Source: Mycolicibacterium septicum DSM 44393
GTDB lineage: Bacteria > Actinomycetota > Actinomycetes > Mycobacteriales > Mycobacteriaceae
DNA length: 40,118 nucleotides
Assembly (NCBI RefSeq): GCF_000455325.1
Contig: NZ_HG322951.1
Coordinates: 146,393-186,510, forward strand
Direction of reading: 5' to 3'
Position 1 is the stretch's first letter. The number at the start of each line of letters is the position of its first letter. The translations under genes were made by a program, and so were the position numbers. Under the pieces are notes generated by a model. That model did not search any database. It saw only the letters and a program-made list of their open reading frames with translations, and was not told where the DNA came from. Below, one piece after another: positions 30,368 through 40,118 of the stretch.

Positions 30368-31072
30368 ATGAAGTCCGTGGAGGTGTACGACATGGCGGTC
30401 ACGCGCAACATCCAGTTCAAGCGCAACACCATGGCGTTCTTGTCCCGGTTCGTTCGTGTCTCCGGGATGGTCTTCTACTCGGTGGATCACCGCATGAATG
30501 CCGGCGAGCACGTGTTCGACCGGATCCGTCCCGAGGACAACGGCCCGTACACCGGCTACTTCCACGAGTTGGACCCGTTTCATCCCCGCCGGTTCGCGGG
30601 GTCCGGCGCTGAGCTGGCGACCTCGAACGATCTCGGCCAGCGATTGGACAGAACCGACTACTACGCGGGGTTCTTCCGCCCGATGGGCTACCGGTACGAG
30701 GCGGAGCTGTACCTGCGCCATGCCGGGCGCATCGTGGCCGGGGTCTCGCTGCTGAAGAGCGCCAACGACGGCGACTTCACAAAAGACGAAATCCAGTTCC
30801 TGCAGAAGTCACACGGATTCGTCGAGCAGTCGTACTGCATGCTCGGCCAATTGCCGGGTGCACCGAATTCTTCTGCGGTTCCCGAACATTGGCAACTGTC
30901 AGCTCGGGAGCGCGACGTCGTCGAACTACTCGCCCAGGGCGCGAGCAACAGCGACATCTCGCGCGCCCTGTTCATCAGCGTTCCGACGGTGAAGAGCCAT
31001 CTGCAGCACGTCTATCGAAAGTCCGGCGTGCATTCGCGAACCGAACTGGTCACCCGCCTGCTAAACGGCTAG
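30368..31072 (+). CDS. LuxR-type transcriptional regulator
   Basis: A 234-residue regulator with a C-terminal LuxR/GerE helix-turn-helix (about 176-232): L-S-A-R-E-R-D-V-V-E-L-L-A-Q-G-A-S-N-S-D-I-S, then P-T-V-K-S-H-L-Q-H-V-Y-R-K. The first 170 residues have no receiver-domain motif; the alpha/beta pattern and aromatic content suggest a GAF-like ligand-binding domain. The gene is divergent from the hydrolase operon, so it probably controls that operon in response to the substrate. ATG at 30368 follows GAAGG. The stop TAG shares CTAG with the convergent gltD stop. Confidence 0.87.
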   Translation: MKSVEVYDMAVTRNIQFKRNTMAFLSRFVRVSGMVFYSVDHRMNAGEHVFDRIRPEDNGPYTGYFHELDPFHPRRFAGSGAELATSNDLGQRLDRTDYYAGFFRPMGYRYEAELYLRHAGRIVAGVSLLKSANDGDFTKDEIQFLQKSHGFVEQSYCMLGQLPGAPNSSAVPEHWQLSARERDVVELLAQGASNSDISRALFISVPTVKSHLQHVYRKSGVHSRTELVTRLLNG

Positions 31073-32535
31073 CGCTGCGGTGCGGCGGTGGGCTTGATCG
31101 GCACCGGCAGGGCGGTGTTGCCCATCAGGTAGCGATCCACACCCGCGGCAGCGGCCCGGCCCTCGGCGATCGCCCACACGATCAGCGACTGTCCGCGACC
31201 CATGTCGCCTGCGACGAAGACGCCGGGCACCGAGGTCTGGAAGTTGTTGTCGCGTGAGACGTTTCCACGGTCGGTCAGCTCGACACCGAGCTTGGTCAGC
31301 AGACCTTCCTTCTCCGGTCCGACGAAGCCCATCGCGAGCAACACCAGGTCGGCCTTGAGCTCGAAGTCGCTGCCTTCGACCTTCTCGAACTTGCCGGCGT
31401 TCATCTTGACCTCGTGCGCACGCAGGCCGGTCACGTGACCGTCGGCGCCGGTGAATTCCTCGGTGTTGACCGAGAACACGCGATCGCCGCCCTCTTCGTG
31501 GGCCGAGGACACCCGGAACATCAGCGGGTAGGTCGGCCACGGGGTCGAGTCGGCACGGGTCTCGGGCGGACGCGGCATGATCTCGAACTGGTGGATGCTG
31601 GCCGCGCCCTGACGGTGCGAGGTGCCGAGGCAGTCCGCGCCGGTGTCGCCACCGCCGATGATGATGACGTGCTTGTCCTTGGCGGTGATCGGCGGCTGGC
31701 CGTTCTCGTCGAGGACGTCATCGCCGAGCTGCACGCGGTTGGCCCACGGCAGGAACTCCATGGCCTGGTGGATGCCGTCGAGCTCGCGACCGGGGACTGG
31801 CAGATCGCGCCATGCGGTGGCACCGCCGGCCAGCACGACCGCGTCGTAGTTCAGCCGCAGCTGGGCCACGGTGATGTCGACGCCGACGTTGACGCCGGGC
31901 CGGAACTGGGTGCCCTCGGCAGCCATCTGCTCCAGACGCCGGTCGATGTGGCGCTTTTCCATCTTGAACTCGGGGATGCCGTAGCGCAGCAGACCGCCGA
32001 TGCGGTCGGCGCGCTCGAACACCGTGACGGTGTGGCCGGCCCGGGTCAGCTGCTGGGCGGCGGCCAGTCCGGCCGGACCGGACCCGACGACGGCGACCTT
32101 CTTGCCGGTCTGCACATCGGGCATCTTCGGAACGACCCAGCCCTGGTCGAAGGCGTTGTCGATGATCTCGACCTCGACCTGCTTGATGGTCACCGGATCC
32201 TGGTTGATGCCAAGGACGCACGATGCCTCACACGGGGCGGGGCACAGCCGTCCGGTGAACTCCGGGAAGTTGTTGGTGGCGTGCAGCCGCTCGATCGCGT
32301 CGCGCCACCGGTCCTTGTAGACCAGGTCGTTCCACTCGGGGATCAGGTTCCCCAGCGGGCAGCCGTTGTGGCAGAACGGGATACCGCAGTCCATGCATCG
32401 TGATGCCTGGTCCTGCAAGGAGTCGTGGGAGAAGTCCTCGTAGACCTCTTTCCAGTCCTTGAGGCGCAGCGGAACCGGCCGGCGGGACGGAAGCTCCTTG
32501 GAGGTGTGCTTGAGGAAACCGCGCGGATCAGCCAT
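31069..32535 (-). CDS. gltD: Glutamate synthase small subunit GltD
   Basis: NADPH-dependent flavoprotein subunit of glutamate synthase (GOGAT), 488 residues, the same size as in M. tuberculosis. It passes electrons from NADPH through FAD and iron-sulfur clusters to GltB. Cys47, Cys50, Cys55 and Cys59 in [14 protein letters not shown] bind [4Fe-4S], with the later N-terminal Cys residues completing the second cluster. The FAD motif [12 protein letters not shown] is near 145-156 and the NADPH motif [10 protein letters not shown] is near 285. ATG at 32535 overlaps the gltB stop by 8 nt, so the two are coupled. The 3' end overlaps the LuxR-type gene stop. Confidence 0.96.
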   Translation of the reverse strand: MADPRGFLKHTSKELPSRRPVPLRLKDWKEVYEDFSHDSLQDQASRCMDCGIPFCHNGCPLGNLIPEWNDLVYKDRWRDAIERLHATNNFPEFTGRLCPAPCEASCVLGINQDPVTIKQVEVEIIDNAFDQGWVVPKMPDVQTGKKVAVVGSGPAGLAAAQQLTRAGHTVTVFERADRIGGLLRYGIPEFKMEKRHIDRRLEQMAAEGTQFRPGVNVGVDITVAQLRLNYDAVVLAGGATAWRDLPVPGRELDGIHQAMEFLPWANRVQLGDDVLDENGQPPITAKDKHVIIIGGGDTGADCLGTSHRQGAASIHQFEIMPRPPETRADSTPWPTYPLMFRVSSAHEEGGDRVFSVNTEEFTGADGHVTGLRAHEVKMNAGKFEKVEGSDFELKADLVLLAMGFVGPEKEGLLTKLGVELTDRGNVSRDNNFQTSVPGVFVAGDMGRGQSLIVWAIAEGRAAAAGVDRYLMGNTALPVPIKPTAAPQR

Positions 32536-35500
32536 TGGCCGCCGCCATGATCGCCTCGTCCACATTCACGCCGGCCTCTTTGGCTTCGGCGATCGCGGCC
32601 AGCACGCGCTTGTAGTCGCGCGGCATGACCTTCACAAAATGCTTCAACGCTCCATCCGATCCATCCCAGGAGTCTAGGACCCGTTGTCCCACAGCCGAAT
32701 CGGTCGCGTCGACATGGGCGGCAATGAAATTGCGCAACCATTCGACATCAGAGGCCTCAAGGGCTTCCAGCTCCACCATCTCGGTGTTCAGGTTCTCGCC
32801 CAGCACATCTGCCGGGTCGTAGACGTAGGCGACACCGCCGGACATACCCGCCGCGAAGTTGCGGCCAGTGGGTCCGAGGATGACGACCTTGCCGCCGGTC
32901 ATGTACTCGCAGCCGTGGTCGCCGACACCTTCGACGACCGCGTGGGCGCCGGAGTTACGGACCGCGAACCGCTCGCCGACCTGGCCGCGCAGGAACGCCT
33001 CGCCGCTGGTGGCGCCGAAGAGCACCACGTTGCCGGCGATGATGTTGTCCTCGGCGGCGAAGTCAGCCGGTGCTTCGTCGGCCGGGCGGACCACGATGCG
33101 GCCACCCGACAGACCCTTGCCGACATAGTCGTTGGCGTCGCCGTAGACCCGCAGCGTGATGCCCTTGGGCACGAACGCACCGAAGCTGTTGCCTGCCGAC
33201 CCGTCGAACGTGATGTCGATGGTGCCGTCCGGAAGTCCCTGCCCGCCATAGGCCTTGGTGACCTCGTGGCCGAGCATGGTGCCCACCGTGCGGTTGACGT
33301 TGGTGATCTTCGTCGAGAAACGCACCGACGAACCGGAGTCCAGTGCCTCACGGCTCTGGGTGATCAGCTGCTGATCCAGTGCCTTGTCCAGGCCGTGGTC
33401 CTGACGCGAGCTGCAGTACAGGTCCTGGTTCATGAACGCCGACTCGGGCTCGTACAGCACCGGCGTCAGGTCCAGCTTGTGCGCCTTCCAGTGCTCGGCG
33501 GCCTGGGTGGTGTCCAGCGCGCCGACCTGGCCGACCATCTCGTTGACGGTGCGGAAGCCCAACTGCGCCATGAGTTCACGGACTTCTTCGGCGATGAACA
33601 TGAAGAAGTTCTCGACGAACTCGGGCTTGGCGTTGAACCGCTGCCGAAGCACCGGGTTCTGGGTGGCCACACCCACCGGGCAGGTGTCGAGGTGGCAGAC
33701 GCGCATCATGATGCAGCCCGCCACGACCAGTGGAGCGGTGGCGAAGCCGAACTCCTCGGCGCCCAACAGGGCGGCGATCACGACGTCGCGGCCGGTCTTG
33801 AGCTGACCGTCGACCTGGACCACGATGCGGTCACGCAGGCCGTTGAGCAGCAGGGTCTGCTGCGTCTCGGCCAGGCCCAGCTCCCACGGGGCGCCCGCGT
33901 GCTTCTGCGACGTCAGCGGGGTGGCACCGGTACCGCCGTCGTGGCCGGAGATCAGCACGACGTCGGCATGTGCCTTGGAGACACCCGCGGCGACCGTTCC
34001 GACACCGTTCTCCGAAACCAGCTTCACGTGCACGCGAGCTGCCGGGTTGGCGTTCTTCAGGTCGTGGATCAGCTGTGCCAGATCCTCGATCGAGTAGATG
34101 TCGTGGTGCGGCGGCGGCGAGATCAGGCCGACACCCGGGGTCGAGTGCCGCACCTCGGCCACCCACGGGTACACCTTGTGACCCGGAAGCTGACCGCCCT
34201 CACCAGGTTTCGCACCCTGGGCCATCTTGATCTGGATGTCGGAGCAGTTGGTCAGGTAGTGGCTGGTCACACCGAACCGGCCGGAGGCCACCTGCTTGAT
34301 GGCGCTGCGGCGCCAATCACCGTTCTCGTCGGGTTCGAACCGGTCGACGCTCTCGCCGCCCTCACCCGAGTTCGACCGGCCGCCGAGGCGGTTCATCGCG
34401 ATGGCCAGGGTCTCGTGCGCCTCGGCCGAGATCGAGCCGTAGCTCATGGCACCGGTGGAGAAGCGCTTGACGATCTCGGAGGCGGATTCCACCTCGTCGA
34501 TCGAGATCGGCTGGCGCACGGCTTCATCGCCGGAGCGGAACTTCAGCAGGCCGCGAAGCGAGGCCATCCGCTCACTCTGGTCGTCGACCAGGGAGGTGTA
34601 CTCCTTGAAGATCGAGTACTGGCCGGTGCGGGTGGAGTGCTGGAGCTTGAACACCGTGTCCGGGTTGAACAGGTGGTACTCACCCTCGCGGCGCCACTGG
34701 TACTCGCCGCCGACCTCGAGCTCGCGGTGTGCGCGCTCGTCGGGGCGGTCCAGGTAGGCCAGTGAGTGGCGGGTTGCGACGTCGGCGGCGATGTCGTCGA
34801 GGTCGATGCCACCCACCGGGCAGCTCAGGCCGGTGAAGTACTGGTCGAGCACTTCCTGGGAGATGCCGATCGCCTGGAACAGTTGCGCACCGGTGTAGGA
34901 CGCCAGGGTGGAGATGCCCATCTTGGACATCACCTTGAGCACGCCCTTGCCTGCGGCCTTGACGTAGTTGGCCTTGGCCTTGTCGCTGTTGATTCCGGAG
35001 ATCACGCCCCGGTCGACCATGTCCTCGATCGACTCGAAGGCCATGTACGGGTTGACCGCGGCGGCACCGAAGCCGCACAGCATGGCCATGTGGTGCACCT
35101 CGCGGGCGTCACCGGCCTCGACCACCAGGCCGACCTTGGTACGCGTGCGCTCGCGGACCAGGTGGTGGTGCACCGCGGCCACGGACAGCAGCGACGGGAT
35201 CGGCGCCATGGTCTCGTTGGATTCGCGGTCGGACAGCACGATGATGCGGGCGCCCTCGCGGATCGCCTCCGAGACCTTGGCGCGGACGTTGTCCAGCGCC
35301 TCTTTGAGGCCCTGGCCGCCCCGGTTGACCGGGTACAGGCAGCGGATCACCGCGGCGCGCATGCCGTGCTTGTGGCCCCGGACCTCATGGTCGGGATCGA
35401 CGCAGACCAGCTTGGACAGGTCGGCGTTGCGCAGGATCGGCTGCGGGAGCACGATCTGCCGGCACGATTCCGGACCGGGGTTGAGCAGGTCGCCTTCGGG

Positions 35501-37126
35501 CCCGATGACGCCCTGCAGGCTGGTGACCACCTCTTCGCGGATGGCGTCCAGCGGCGGGTTGGTGACCTGGGCGAACAGCTGCTGGAAGTAGTCGAACAGC
35601 ATCCGCGGCCGCGCCGAGAGGATGGCGACCGGGGTGTCGGTGCCCATCGAACCCAGCGCCTCGGCACCGGTGCGCGCCATGGGCGCCACCAACAGGTTCA
35701 GCTCCTCGTAGGTGTAGCCGAAGATCTGCTGGCGCAGCACCACACGGTGGTGCGGCATCCGGACATAGTCACCCGGGGGCAGCTCGTCGAGGGGGAACAG
35801 GCCCGCCTCGATCCATTCCTGGTAGGGCTGCTCACTGGCCAGCTGAGCCTTGATCTCCTCGTCGGAGACGATGCGGCCCTGGGCGGTGTCCACCAGGAAC
35901 ATCCGGCCGGGCTGCAGGCGCAGCTTCTGGACCACGGTGGACGGGTCGAGCGGCAGCACGCCGGCTTCGGACGCCATCACGACGAGGCCGTCGTCGGTCA
36001 CCCAGATGCGGGAGGGACGCAGGCCGTTGCGGTCCAGCACGGCGCCGATGACGGTGCCGTCGGTGAAGCACACCGAGGCCGGGCCGTCCCAGGGCTCCAT
36101 CAGCGAGTCGTGGAACTCGTAAAAGGCACGGCGGGCGGGATCCATCGACTCGTGGCGTTCCCACGCCTCGGGGATCATCATCAGCACGGCGTGCGGCAGG
36201 CTGCGGCCGCCGAGGTGCAGCAGCTCGAGCACCTCGTCGAAGCGTGCGGTGTCCGACGCGCCGGGGGTACAGACGGGGACGATCTTGTCGAGGCCGTCGG
36301 TGCCGAACACCTCGGTGCGGATCAGCGCCTCACGTGCGCGCATCCAGTTCTCGTTGCCCGTGACGGTGTTGATCTCGCCGTTGTGGGCGATCCGCCGGAA
36401 CGGGTGGGCCAACGGCCAGGACGGGAACGTGTTGGTGGAGAAGCGGGAGTGCACGATGCCCAGCGCGCTGGTCATCCGGTCGTCCTGCAGGTCCAGGTAG
36501 AACGCCTTGAGCTGCGGGGTGGTCAGCATGCCCTTGTAGACGAACGTCTGGCCGGACAGGCTCGGGAAGTACACCGTCTCGCGACCGGGGCCGTCCTGGC
36601 CCGGGCCCTTGGTGCCCAGCTCGTGTTCGGCCCGCTTGCGCACGACGTACGCCTTGCGCTCCAGGTCCATGCCGGAGGCACCGCCGATGAACAGCTGCCG
36701 GAACGTCGGCATGGCGTCACGGGCCAGTGCGCCCAGTGACGAGTCGTCGGTGGGCACCTCGCGCCAGCCCAGCACCTGCAGGCCCTCGGCTTCGACGATC
36801 TTCTCGACGGCTTCGGCTGCCGCGGCCGCATCGCGCGACGACTGCGGGAGGAAAGCCATACCGGTGGCGTAGCTACCGGGCTCCGGGAGCTGGAAGTCGA
36901 CGACCTCACGCAGGAACGAGTCCGGGACCTGCAGCAGAATGCCTGCGCCGTCGCCGGTGTTCGGCTCGGCGCCCTGAGCACCGCGGTGCTCCAGGTTCAC
37001 CAGTGCCGTGATGGCCTTGTCCACGATGTCCCGGCTGCGGCGACCATGAATGTCTGCCACCATTGCCACACCGCACGCATCATGTTCGTATGCGGGGTTG
37101 TACAGCCCGACCTTGCTGGGCGCCAT
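32528..37126 (-). CDS. gltB: Glutamate synthase large subunit GltB
   Basis: The 1532-residue GOGAT subunit converts glutamine and 2-oxoglutarate to two glutamates. After a 17-residue propeptide the class II glutaminase starts at Cys18 (H-D-A-C-G-V-A-M-V), the nucleophile. The central domain joins to the FMN/2-oxoglutarate synthase domain; [14 protein letters not shown] near residue 975 is typical. The [3Fe-4S] Cys triad is [12 protein letters not shown], near 1135-1150. A C-terminal beta-helix (about 1280-1530) ends the protein. ATG at 37126 with an upstream AGGTGG is preferred over GTG at 37147, since the N-terminus then matches other GltB proteins. A candidate iron box lies 135 bp upstream. 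Confidence 0.96.
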   Translation of the reverse strand: MAPSKVGLYNPAYEHDACGVAMVADIHGRRSRDIVDKAITALVNLEHRGAQGAEPNTGDGAGILLQVPDSFLREVVDFQLPEPGSYATGMAFLPQSSRDAAAAAEAVEKIVEAEGLQVLGWREVPTDDSSLGALARDAMPTFRQLFIGGASGMDLERKAYVVRKRAEHELGTKGPGQDGPGRETVYFPSLSGQTFVYKGMLTTPQLKAFYLDLQDDRMTSALGIVHSRFSTNTFPSWPLAHPFRRIAHNGEINTVTGNENWMRAREALIRTEVFGTDGLDKIVPVCTPGASDTARFDEVLELLHLGGRSLPHAVLMMIPEAWERHESMDPARRAFYEFHDSLMEPWDGPASVCFTDGTVIGAVLDRNGLRPSRIWVTDDGLVVMASEAGVLPLDPSTVVQKLRLQPGRMFLVDTAQGRIVSDEEIKAQLASEQPYQEWIEAGLFPLDELPPGDYVRMPHHRVVLRQQIFGYTYEELNLLVAPMARTGAEALGSMGTDTPVAILSARPRMLFDYFQQLFAQVTNPPLDAIREEVVTSLQGVIGPEGDLLNPGPESCRQIVLPQPILRNADLSKLVCVDPDHEVRGHKHGMRAAVIRCLYPVNRGGQGLKEALDNVRAKVSEAIREGARIIVLSDRESNETMAPIPSLLSVAAVHHHLVRERTRTKVGLVVEAGDAREVHHMAMLCGFGAAAVNPYMAFESIEDMVDRGVISGINSDKAKANYVKAAGKGVLKVMSKMGISTLASYTGAQLFQAIGISQEVLDQYFTGLSCPVGGIDLDDIAADVATRHSLAYLDRPDERAHRELEVGGEYQWRREGEYHLFNPDTVFKLQHSTRTGQYSIFKEYTSLVDDQSERMASLRGLLKFRSGDEAVRQPISIDEVESASEIVKRFSTGAMSYGSISAEAHETLAIAMNRLGGRSNSGEGGESVDRFEPDENGDWRRSAIKQVASGRFGVTSHYLTNCSDIQIKMAQGAKPGEGGQLPGHKVYPWVAEVRHSTPGVGLISPPPHHDIYSIEDLAQLIHDLKNANPAARVHVKLVSENGVGTVAAGVSKAHADVVLISGHDGGTGATPLTSQKHAGAPWELGLAETQQTLLLNGLRDRIVVQVDGQLKTGRDVVIAALLGAEEFGFATAPLVVAGCIMMRVCHLDTCPVGVATQNPVLRQRFNAKPEFVENFFMFIAEEVRELMAQLGFRTVNEMVGQVGALDTTQAAEHWKAHKLDLTPVLYEPESAFMNQDLYCSSRQDHGLDKALDQQLITQSREALDSGSSVRFSTKITNVNRTVGTMLGHEVTKAYGGQGLPDGTIDITFDGSAGNSFGAFVPKGITLRVYGDANDYVGKGLSGGRIVVRPADEAPADFAAEDNIIAGNVVLFGATSGEAFLRGQVGERFAVRNSGAHAVVEGVGDHGCEYMTGGKVVILGPTGRNFAAGMSGGVAYVYDPADVLGENLNTEMVELEALEASDVEWLRNFIAAHVDATDSAVGQRVLDSWDGSDGALKHFVKVMPRDYKRVLAAIAEAKEAGVNVDEAIMAAANG

Positions 37127-37260
37127 TCCCACCTTGCCCTTCAACACGCTTCTACGAAGAAGCCGGCTCGGCGTGGGTGGCCTCCGTGCAGCACTGGACG
37201 ACGGCTATGTCCCACACGCCATAAGTGGAGAAAACGATAAGGCAACTACCGTGGCAGATG

Positions 37261-37279
37261 CCAACTTAGCCAAGCCTAA
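37261..37279 (-). promoter_or_regulatory. Candidate IdeR iron box upstream of gltB
   Basis: Read on the minus strand, TTAGGCTTGGCTAAGTTGG agrees with 13 of 19 bases of the IdeR consensus and keeps its core TTAGG...GGCTAA. The placement about 135 bp before gltB resembles the bfrB arrangement. Binding is inferred. Confidence 0.4.
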
Positions 37280-37450
37280 CGATACTCCGTCGGCGGCTTT
37301 CAACCCTGCGAACAGGCCTGTCGCAGAAATGGTCAATCACATTGCAGCCCTTGATATTTCACACATTCCCAACAGGGGGACCCCACCCCCTCCTGGGCCA
37401 ACCACCACCCTAATCGTCATATTTGTTTGCTGAGTGCACATAAATATGCC

Positions 37451-37469
37451 GTTATAGTGCTGTTATAAC
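37451..37469. repeat. Inverted repeat in AT-rich segment
   Basis: GTTATA (37451-37456) and TATAAC (37464-37469) are perfect inverted copies with 7 bp between. It could be an operator for gltB; there is no direct support. Confidence 0.35.
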
Positions 37470-37519
37470 CACTATTGATATTTGCAGGAAAGCTTAGTCA
37501 GATTCTTAGATTTGCACCG

Positions 37520-39577
37520 TCAGCGCCCCGAGACCCGCGTAACGCTGCGTACGCCGGCCTCGGGCCGCAAGTCGAGGCGACGTAGCGACTGCGCATTGAG
37601 TGCCACGACAACCGTCGACGCTGACATCAATATCGCCCCGACGGACATCGGCATTACAAAACCCAGCGGAGCGGCCACACCGGCGGCCAACGGGACCGAG
37701 ATCAGGTTGTAACCCGCTGCCCACCAAAGGTTCTGCTTCATCTTGCGGTAGGACTGCCGGGAAAGCTCGATCACCGAGAGCACCGATCGTGGGTCCGAGC
37801 TCGCCAGGATGACGCCCGCCGAGGCGATCGCGACGTCGGTACCCGCGCCGATGGCGATGCCGACGTCCGCGGCGGCCAGTGCCGGCGCATCGTTGACGCC
37901 GTCGCCCACCATGGCCACCTTCAGGCCTTCGCGCTGGAGTTCGGCGACCTTGGCGGCCTTGTCTTCAGGCCGTACACCTGCGAATACGCGGTCGATGCCC
38001 AGCTCTGAGGCCACCGCGGAGGCCACCGGAGCGGCGTCGCCAGTGATCATCACCACTTCGATGCCGAGTTCGTGCAATGCGTCGACGGCCTGCCGGGATT
38101 CCGGCCGGATCTCGTCGGCCAGGGCCAACGCGCCGACCACGCTTCCGTCGACCAGGACATGCAGCACGGTGGCGCCATCCCACCCGGCGGTGTCCGGCAG
38201 CGGGGCCTGCCCGGCCTGTTCGAGTAGTGCGGGACCACCGACCTGCACGCGCTGCCCACCGACCAGGGCGCTGACCCCGACCGCGGGCGAGGAACTGAAG
38301 TCGGTGGCCGCCGGGATGTCGAGGCCGCGCTGCTGTGCCGCCGCGACGATGGCGCGGGCCAGCGGGTGTTCGGAATCCGCCTCGGCGGCTGCCGCCAATG
38401 CCAGCACGTCGTTCTCCGCGCGGTCCGTGGCCACCACCGCGGTGACGGCCGGCTCGCCCTTGGTGAGGGTTCCGGTCTTGTCGAACAGGACCGCACCGAC
38501 AGTGCGCATGGTCTCCAGCGCCAGGCGGTCCTTGATCAGCACCCCGCCCCTTGCGGCCCGCTCGGTCGCGATGGACACCACCAGCGGGATGGCCAGCCCC
38601 AGGGCGTGCGGGCACGCGATGACCAGCACCGTGATCGTGCGGACCACGGCCTGGTCGGGTTCGCCCAGCAGGGTCCACGCCAACGCCGTCAGCACCGCCG
38701 ATCCCAGCGCGAACCAGAACAGCCAGCCCGCGGCCCGGTCGGCCAGGCGCTGCGCCCGCGACGAGGAGTTCATCGCCTCGCCGACCAACCGCTGGATGCC
38801 GGCCAGCGCGGTGTCGTCGCCGACGGCCGTCACCCGGATCCGCAGCCCTGAATCGGTGGCGACGGTGCCCGCGACGATGTCGTCACCCGCACTTCGGCGC
38901 ACCGTCCGCGACTCGCCCGTCACCATCGACTCATCCATGTCGGCGGCACCGTCGACGATGCGGCCGTCGACGGGCACGCTGCCGCCCGGCCGGACGATCA
39001 CCAGGTCGCCGACCTGCAGATCGGCCGGGGCCACGGTCACCACCTGCTCGGCATCGCCGTCGTTCTCGACGCGCTCGGCCTCGTCGGGCAGCAGCGCGGC
39101 CAGCGAGTCGAGTGCCGAAGTGGTCTGGGCCAGCGACCGCATCTCGATCCAGTGGCCCAGCAGCATGATCACGATCAGCAGCGCGAGCTCCCACCAGAAG
39201 TCCAGCTCGTGGTGCAGCACCCCGAGGCTGGCCCCCCACGACGAGATGAACGCGACCGTGATCGCCAATCCGATCAGCAGCATCATTCCCGGTGCGCGCG
39301 AACGTATCTCGCTGATCGCACCGGTCAGGAACGGCCGGCCGCCCCATACGTACATGACCGTGCCGAGTACCGGCGAGATCCAGCGCGCCCCGGGGAAGCC
39401 CGGAAGGTCGTAGCCGAGGAGCATCGCGAACATCGGTGAGAGTGCGACGGTCGGCACGGCCAGCGCCGCCATGACCCAGAACAACCTTCGGAACTGTGCG
39501 ACATGGTCGCCATGGCCGCCATGCCCTGCGTGACCGGTGTGTTCATGCTCGTGCATCGCGTGTTCGATCGTGGTCAT
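37520..39577 (-). CDS. Copper-translocating P-type ATPase, CopB type (P1B-3, CPH motif)
   Basis: A 685-residue heavy-metal ATPase. The N-terminus is His-rich (eleven His in the first 24 residues) instead of a CxxC domain. The actuator has T220-G-E-S223, the sixth transmembrane helix C322-P-H324, and the catalytic site D366-K-T-G-T. The C-terminal pair of helices carries Y-N and M-S-A-S-T, the motifs of the P1B-3 group. These transport copper out of the cytosol. S-E-H-P-L-A and G-D-G-V-N-D-A-P complete the P and N domains. ATG at 39577 is used because a CsoR-like palindrome lies right upstream. It is divergent from the hotdog protein. Confidence 0.92.
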   Translation of the reverse strand: MTTIEHAMHEHEHTGHAGHGGHGDHVAQFRRLFWVMAALAVPTVALSPMFAMLLGYDLPGFPGARWISPVLGTVMYVWGGRPFLTGAISEIRSRAPGMMLLIGLAITVAFISSWGASLGVLHHELDFWWELALLIVIMLLGHWIEMRSLAQTTSALDSLAALLPDEAERVENDGDAEQVVTVAPADLQVGDLVIVRPGGSVPVDGRIVDGAADMDESMVTGESRTVRRSAGDDIVAGTVATDSGLRIRVTAVGDDTALAGIQRLVGEAMNSSSRAQRLADRAAGWLFWFALGSAVLTALAWTLLGEPDQAVVRTITVLVIACPHALGLAIPLVVSIATERAARGGVLIKDRLALETMRTVGAVLFDKTGTLTKGEPAVTAVVATDRAENDVLALAAAAEADSEHPLARAIVAAAQQRGLDIPAATDFSSSPAVGVSALVGGQRVQVGGPALLEQAGQAPLPDTAGWDGATVLHVLVDGSVVGALALADEIRPESRQAVDALHELGIEVVMITGDAAPVASAVASELGIDRVFAGVRPEDKAAKVAELQREGLKVAMVGDGVNDAPALAAADVGIAIGAGTDVAIASAGVILASSDPRSVLSVIELSRQSYRKMKQNLWWAAGYNLISVPLAAGVAAPLGFVMPMSVGAILMSASTVVVALNAQSLRRLDLRPEAGVRSVTRVSGR

Positions 39578-39588
39578 GTCGCCACTGT

Positions 39589-39605
39589 ATACCCCTAGGG
39601 GGTAT
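39589..39605. promoter_or_regulatory. CsoR-like copper operator
   Basis: ATACCCCTAGGGGGTAT is a near-perfect palindrome of the form bound by copper-sensing CsoR repressors (TACCCC...GGGGTA). It begins 12 bp before the ATPase start on the minus strand, and 35 bp before the hotdog gene on the plus strand. Confidence 0.7.
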
Positions 39606-39639
39606 CTGGCCACCGTGATGGGCGTAACTGTTGACGGCG

Positions 39640-40118
39640 ATGCACTATCCGCTGAACACCCCGCTGGGCCGCATGGGCGTACAAACCCTTGAGGAAGGCC
39701 CGGACCGCTGCGTGGCCTCCATACCCGTGGGCGGTCTGCTCAATCCGCTGACGCACGTCCCGACCGCCGCCCCGCTGGCGATGCTGGTCGACCACATCGG
39801 CGGCCTGGTCAACCACTATCGCCGCGATGAAGACGAGTGGACGGTGTCCAGTGAGCTGGCCGTCGAGCTGGCGCCGCACGCGCTGGAGCTCGTCGCGGCG
39901 GCGCCAGAGGAGCCCGTGGTCGCCACCGCACGGCCGTTCGGCCCGAAGGGCACGGGTTCGCTGAGCCTGGCCGAGCTGATGCACGGCGGCCAGTTGGTGG
40001 GGACGGCGACGGTGCGGTCCTTCCACATCCACGCTCCGGGGCACCTCGTCGCCTGGCCGGCGAGCTCGACCGACGGAATCCCACCCGCCGCCCTGGAAGA
40101 CCGCATGTCGGTCGAGGT
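39640..40118 (+). CDS. Hotdog-fold (PaaI-type thioesterase-like) protein, truncated by window end
   Basis: An open frame without stop from ATG at 39640 to the last base, at least 159 residues. The N-terminus (M-H-Y-P-L-N-T-P-L-G) runs to a hotdog core. The helix-containing A-M-L-V-D-H-I-G-G-L-V-N-H-Y is near residues 49-62, where the acidic residue is typical of PaaI-like thioesterases. W-T-V-S-S-E-L-A-V-E-L-A strands follow. There is no signal peptide. It starts 35 bp beyond the CsoR-like operator, and may share copper control with the divergent ATPase. The 3' end is missing, so a second hotdog domain cannot be excluded. Confidence 0.7.
   Translation, partial: MHYPLNTPLGRMGVQTLEEGPDRCVASIPVGGLLNPLTHVPTAAPLAMLVDHIGGLVNHYRRDEDEWTVSSELAVELAPHALELVAAAPEEPVVATARPFGPKGTGSLSLAELMHGGQLVGTATVRSFHIHAPGHLVAWPASSTDGIPPAALEDRMSVE

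Larger units (their letters stand above)
37127..37519. promoter_or_regulatory. gltB upstream region
   Basis: A 393-bp, relatively AT-rich gap between gltB and the copper ATPase gene. On the minus strand it holds the gltB promoter region. It includes the candidate iron box (37261-37279), a G/C-run segment at 37375-37396, and an inverted repeat GTTATA-N7-TATAAC (37451-37469). No open frame with a ribosome site was found. Confidence 0.5.

Noticed and set aside
32684..36739. Two long open frames (about 690 and 660 codons) antisense to gltB
   Set aside because: They mirror gltB codons in high-GC DNA, have no recognisable domains or ribosome sites, and their products are Asp/His/Val/Leu/Arg-rich shadows.
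37809..39413. Open frame of about 530 codons antisense to the copper ATPase
   Set aside because: Ala/Ser/Thr-rich mirror product with no domain; the ATPase frame carries all family motifs.
1..40118. tRNA, rRNA, CRISPR, insertion sequence or prophage genes
   Set aside because: None recognised; no transposase, integrase or repeat-spacer pattern seen. The accessory operon has no flanking direct repeats that I could find by eye.

Overview
The window is high-GC DNA from a rapid-growing mycobacterium (Mycolicibacterium-type). The gene order bfrB - glpQ1 - membrane protein - sodA - Rv3847-like - espR - Rv3850-like - hns - rraA - ethA/ethR - PHP protein - gltD - gltB matches M. tuberculosis Rv3840 to Rv3859c, a segment not far from oriC. 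This assignment comes from recognising the proteins and their order; no database was searched. No tRNA, rRNA, CRISPR array or insertion sequence was seen. GTG and TTG starts, leaderless-looking genes and 4-nt stop/start overlaps are frequent.

Left part (1-7.5 kb): an LCP cell-wall ligase; ferritin bfrB with two iron boxes; glpQ1 with a zinc-ribbon membrane protein; a rhodanese; a 433-bp gap with a DnaA-box-like cluster; a 52-aa membrane protein; sodA behind a strongly folded leader; an Rv3847-like protein; and a 0.9-kb non-coding region leading into the nucleoid regulator espR.

7.5-10.5 kb is an accessory three-gene minus-strand operon not present between espR and the Rv3850 homologue in M. 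tuberculosis: a Thr-rich mucin-like wall-spanning protein, an ImmA/IrrE-type zinc peptidase, and a 7-TM protein translationally coupled to it. This is the best candidate for a little-described system, because ImmA-type peptidases normally act on XRE-type regulators and espR, the neighbour, belongs to that fold.

10.6-18 kb: the Rv3850-like protein, a copper-handling operon (4-TM protein, YcnI, CopC, CopD), hns, a MerR/TipAS regulator coupled to rraA, and the divergent ethA/ethR pair with a three-unit operator. 18-26 kb: an SOS-box-headed dinB (DinB3-like), small membrane proteins, a PHP-domain protein with a DCC oxidoreductase, a SulP transporter, a succinate-semialdehyde dehydrogenase-like enzyme, an F420-type oxidoreductase and a probable 46-aa protein.

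26-31 kb: a coupled catabolic operon (metal-dependent amidohydrolase, signature amidase, nitrilase-superfamily amidase) with a divergent LuxR-type regulator. 31-37 kb: glutamate synthase gltB-gltD, possibly under iron control. 37.5-40.1 kb: a CopB-type copper ATPase with a CsoR-like operator, and a truncated hotdog-fold protein at the window edge. Iron, copper and oxidative stress are recurrent themes (bfrB, sodA, gltBD, CopC/CopD/YcnI, CopB).
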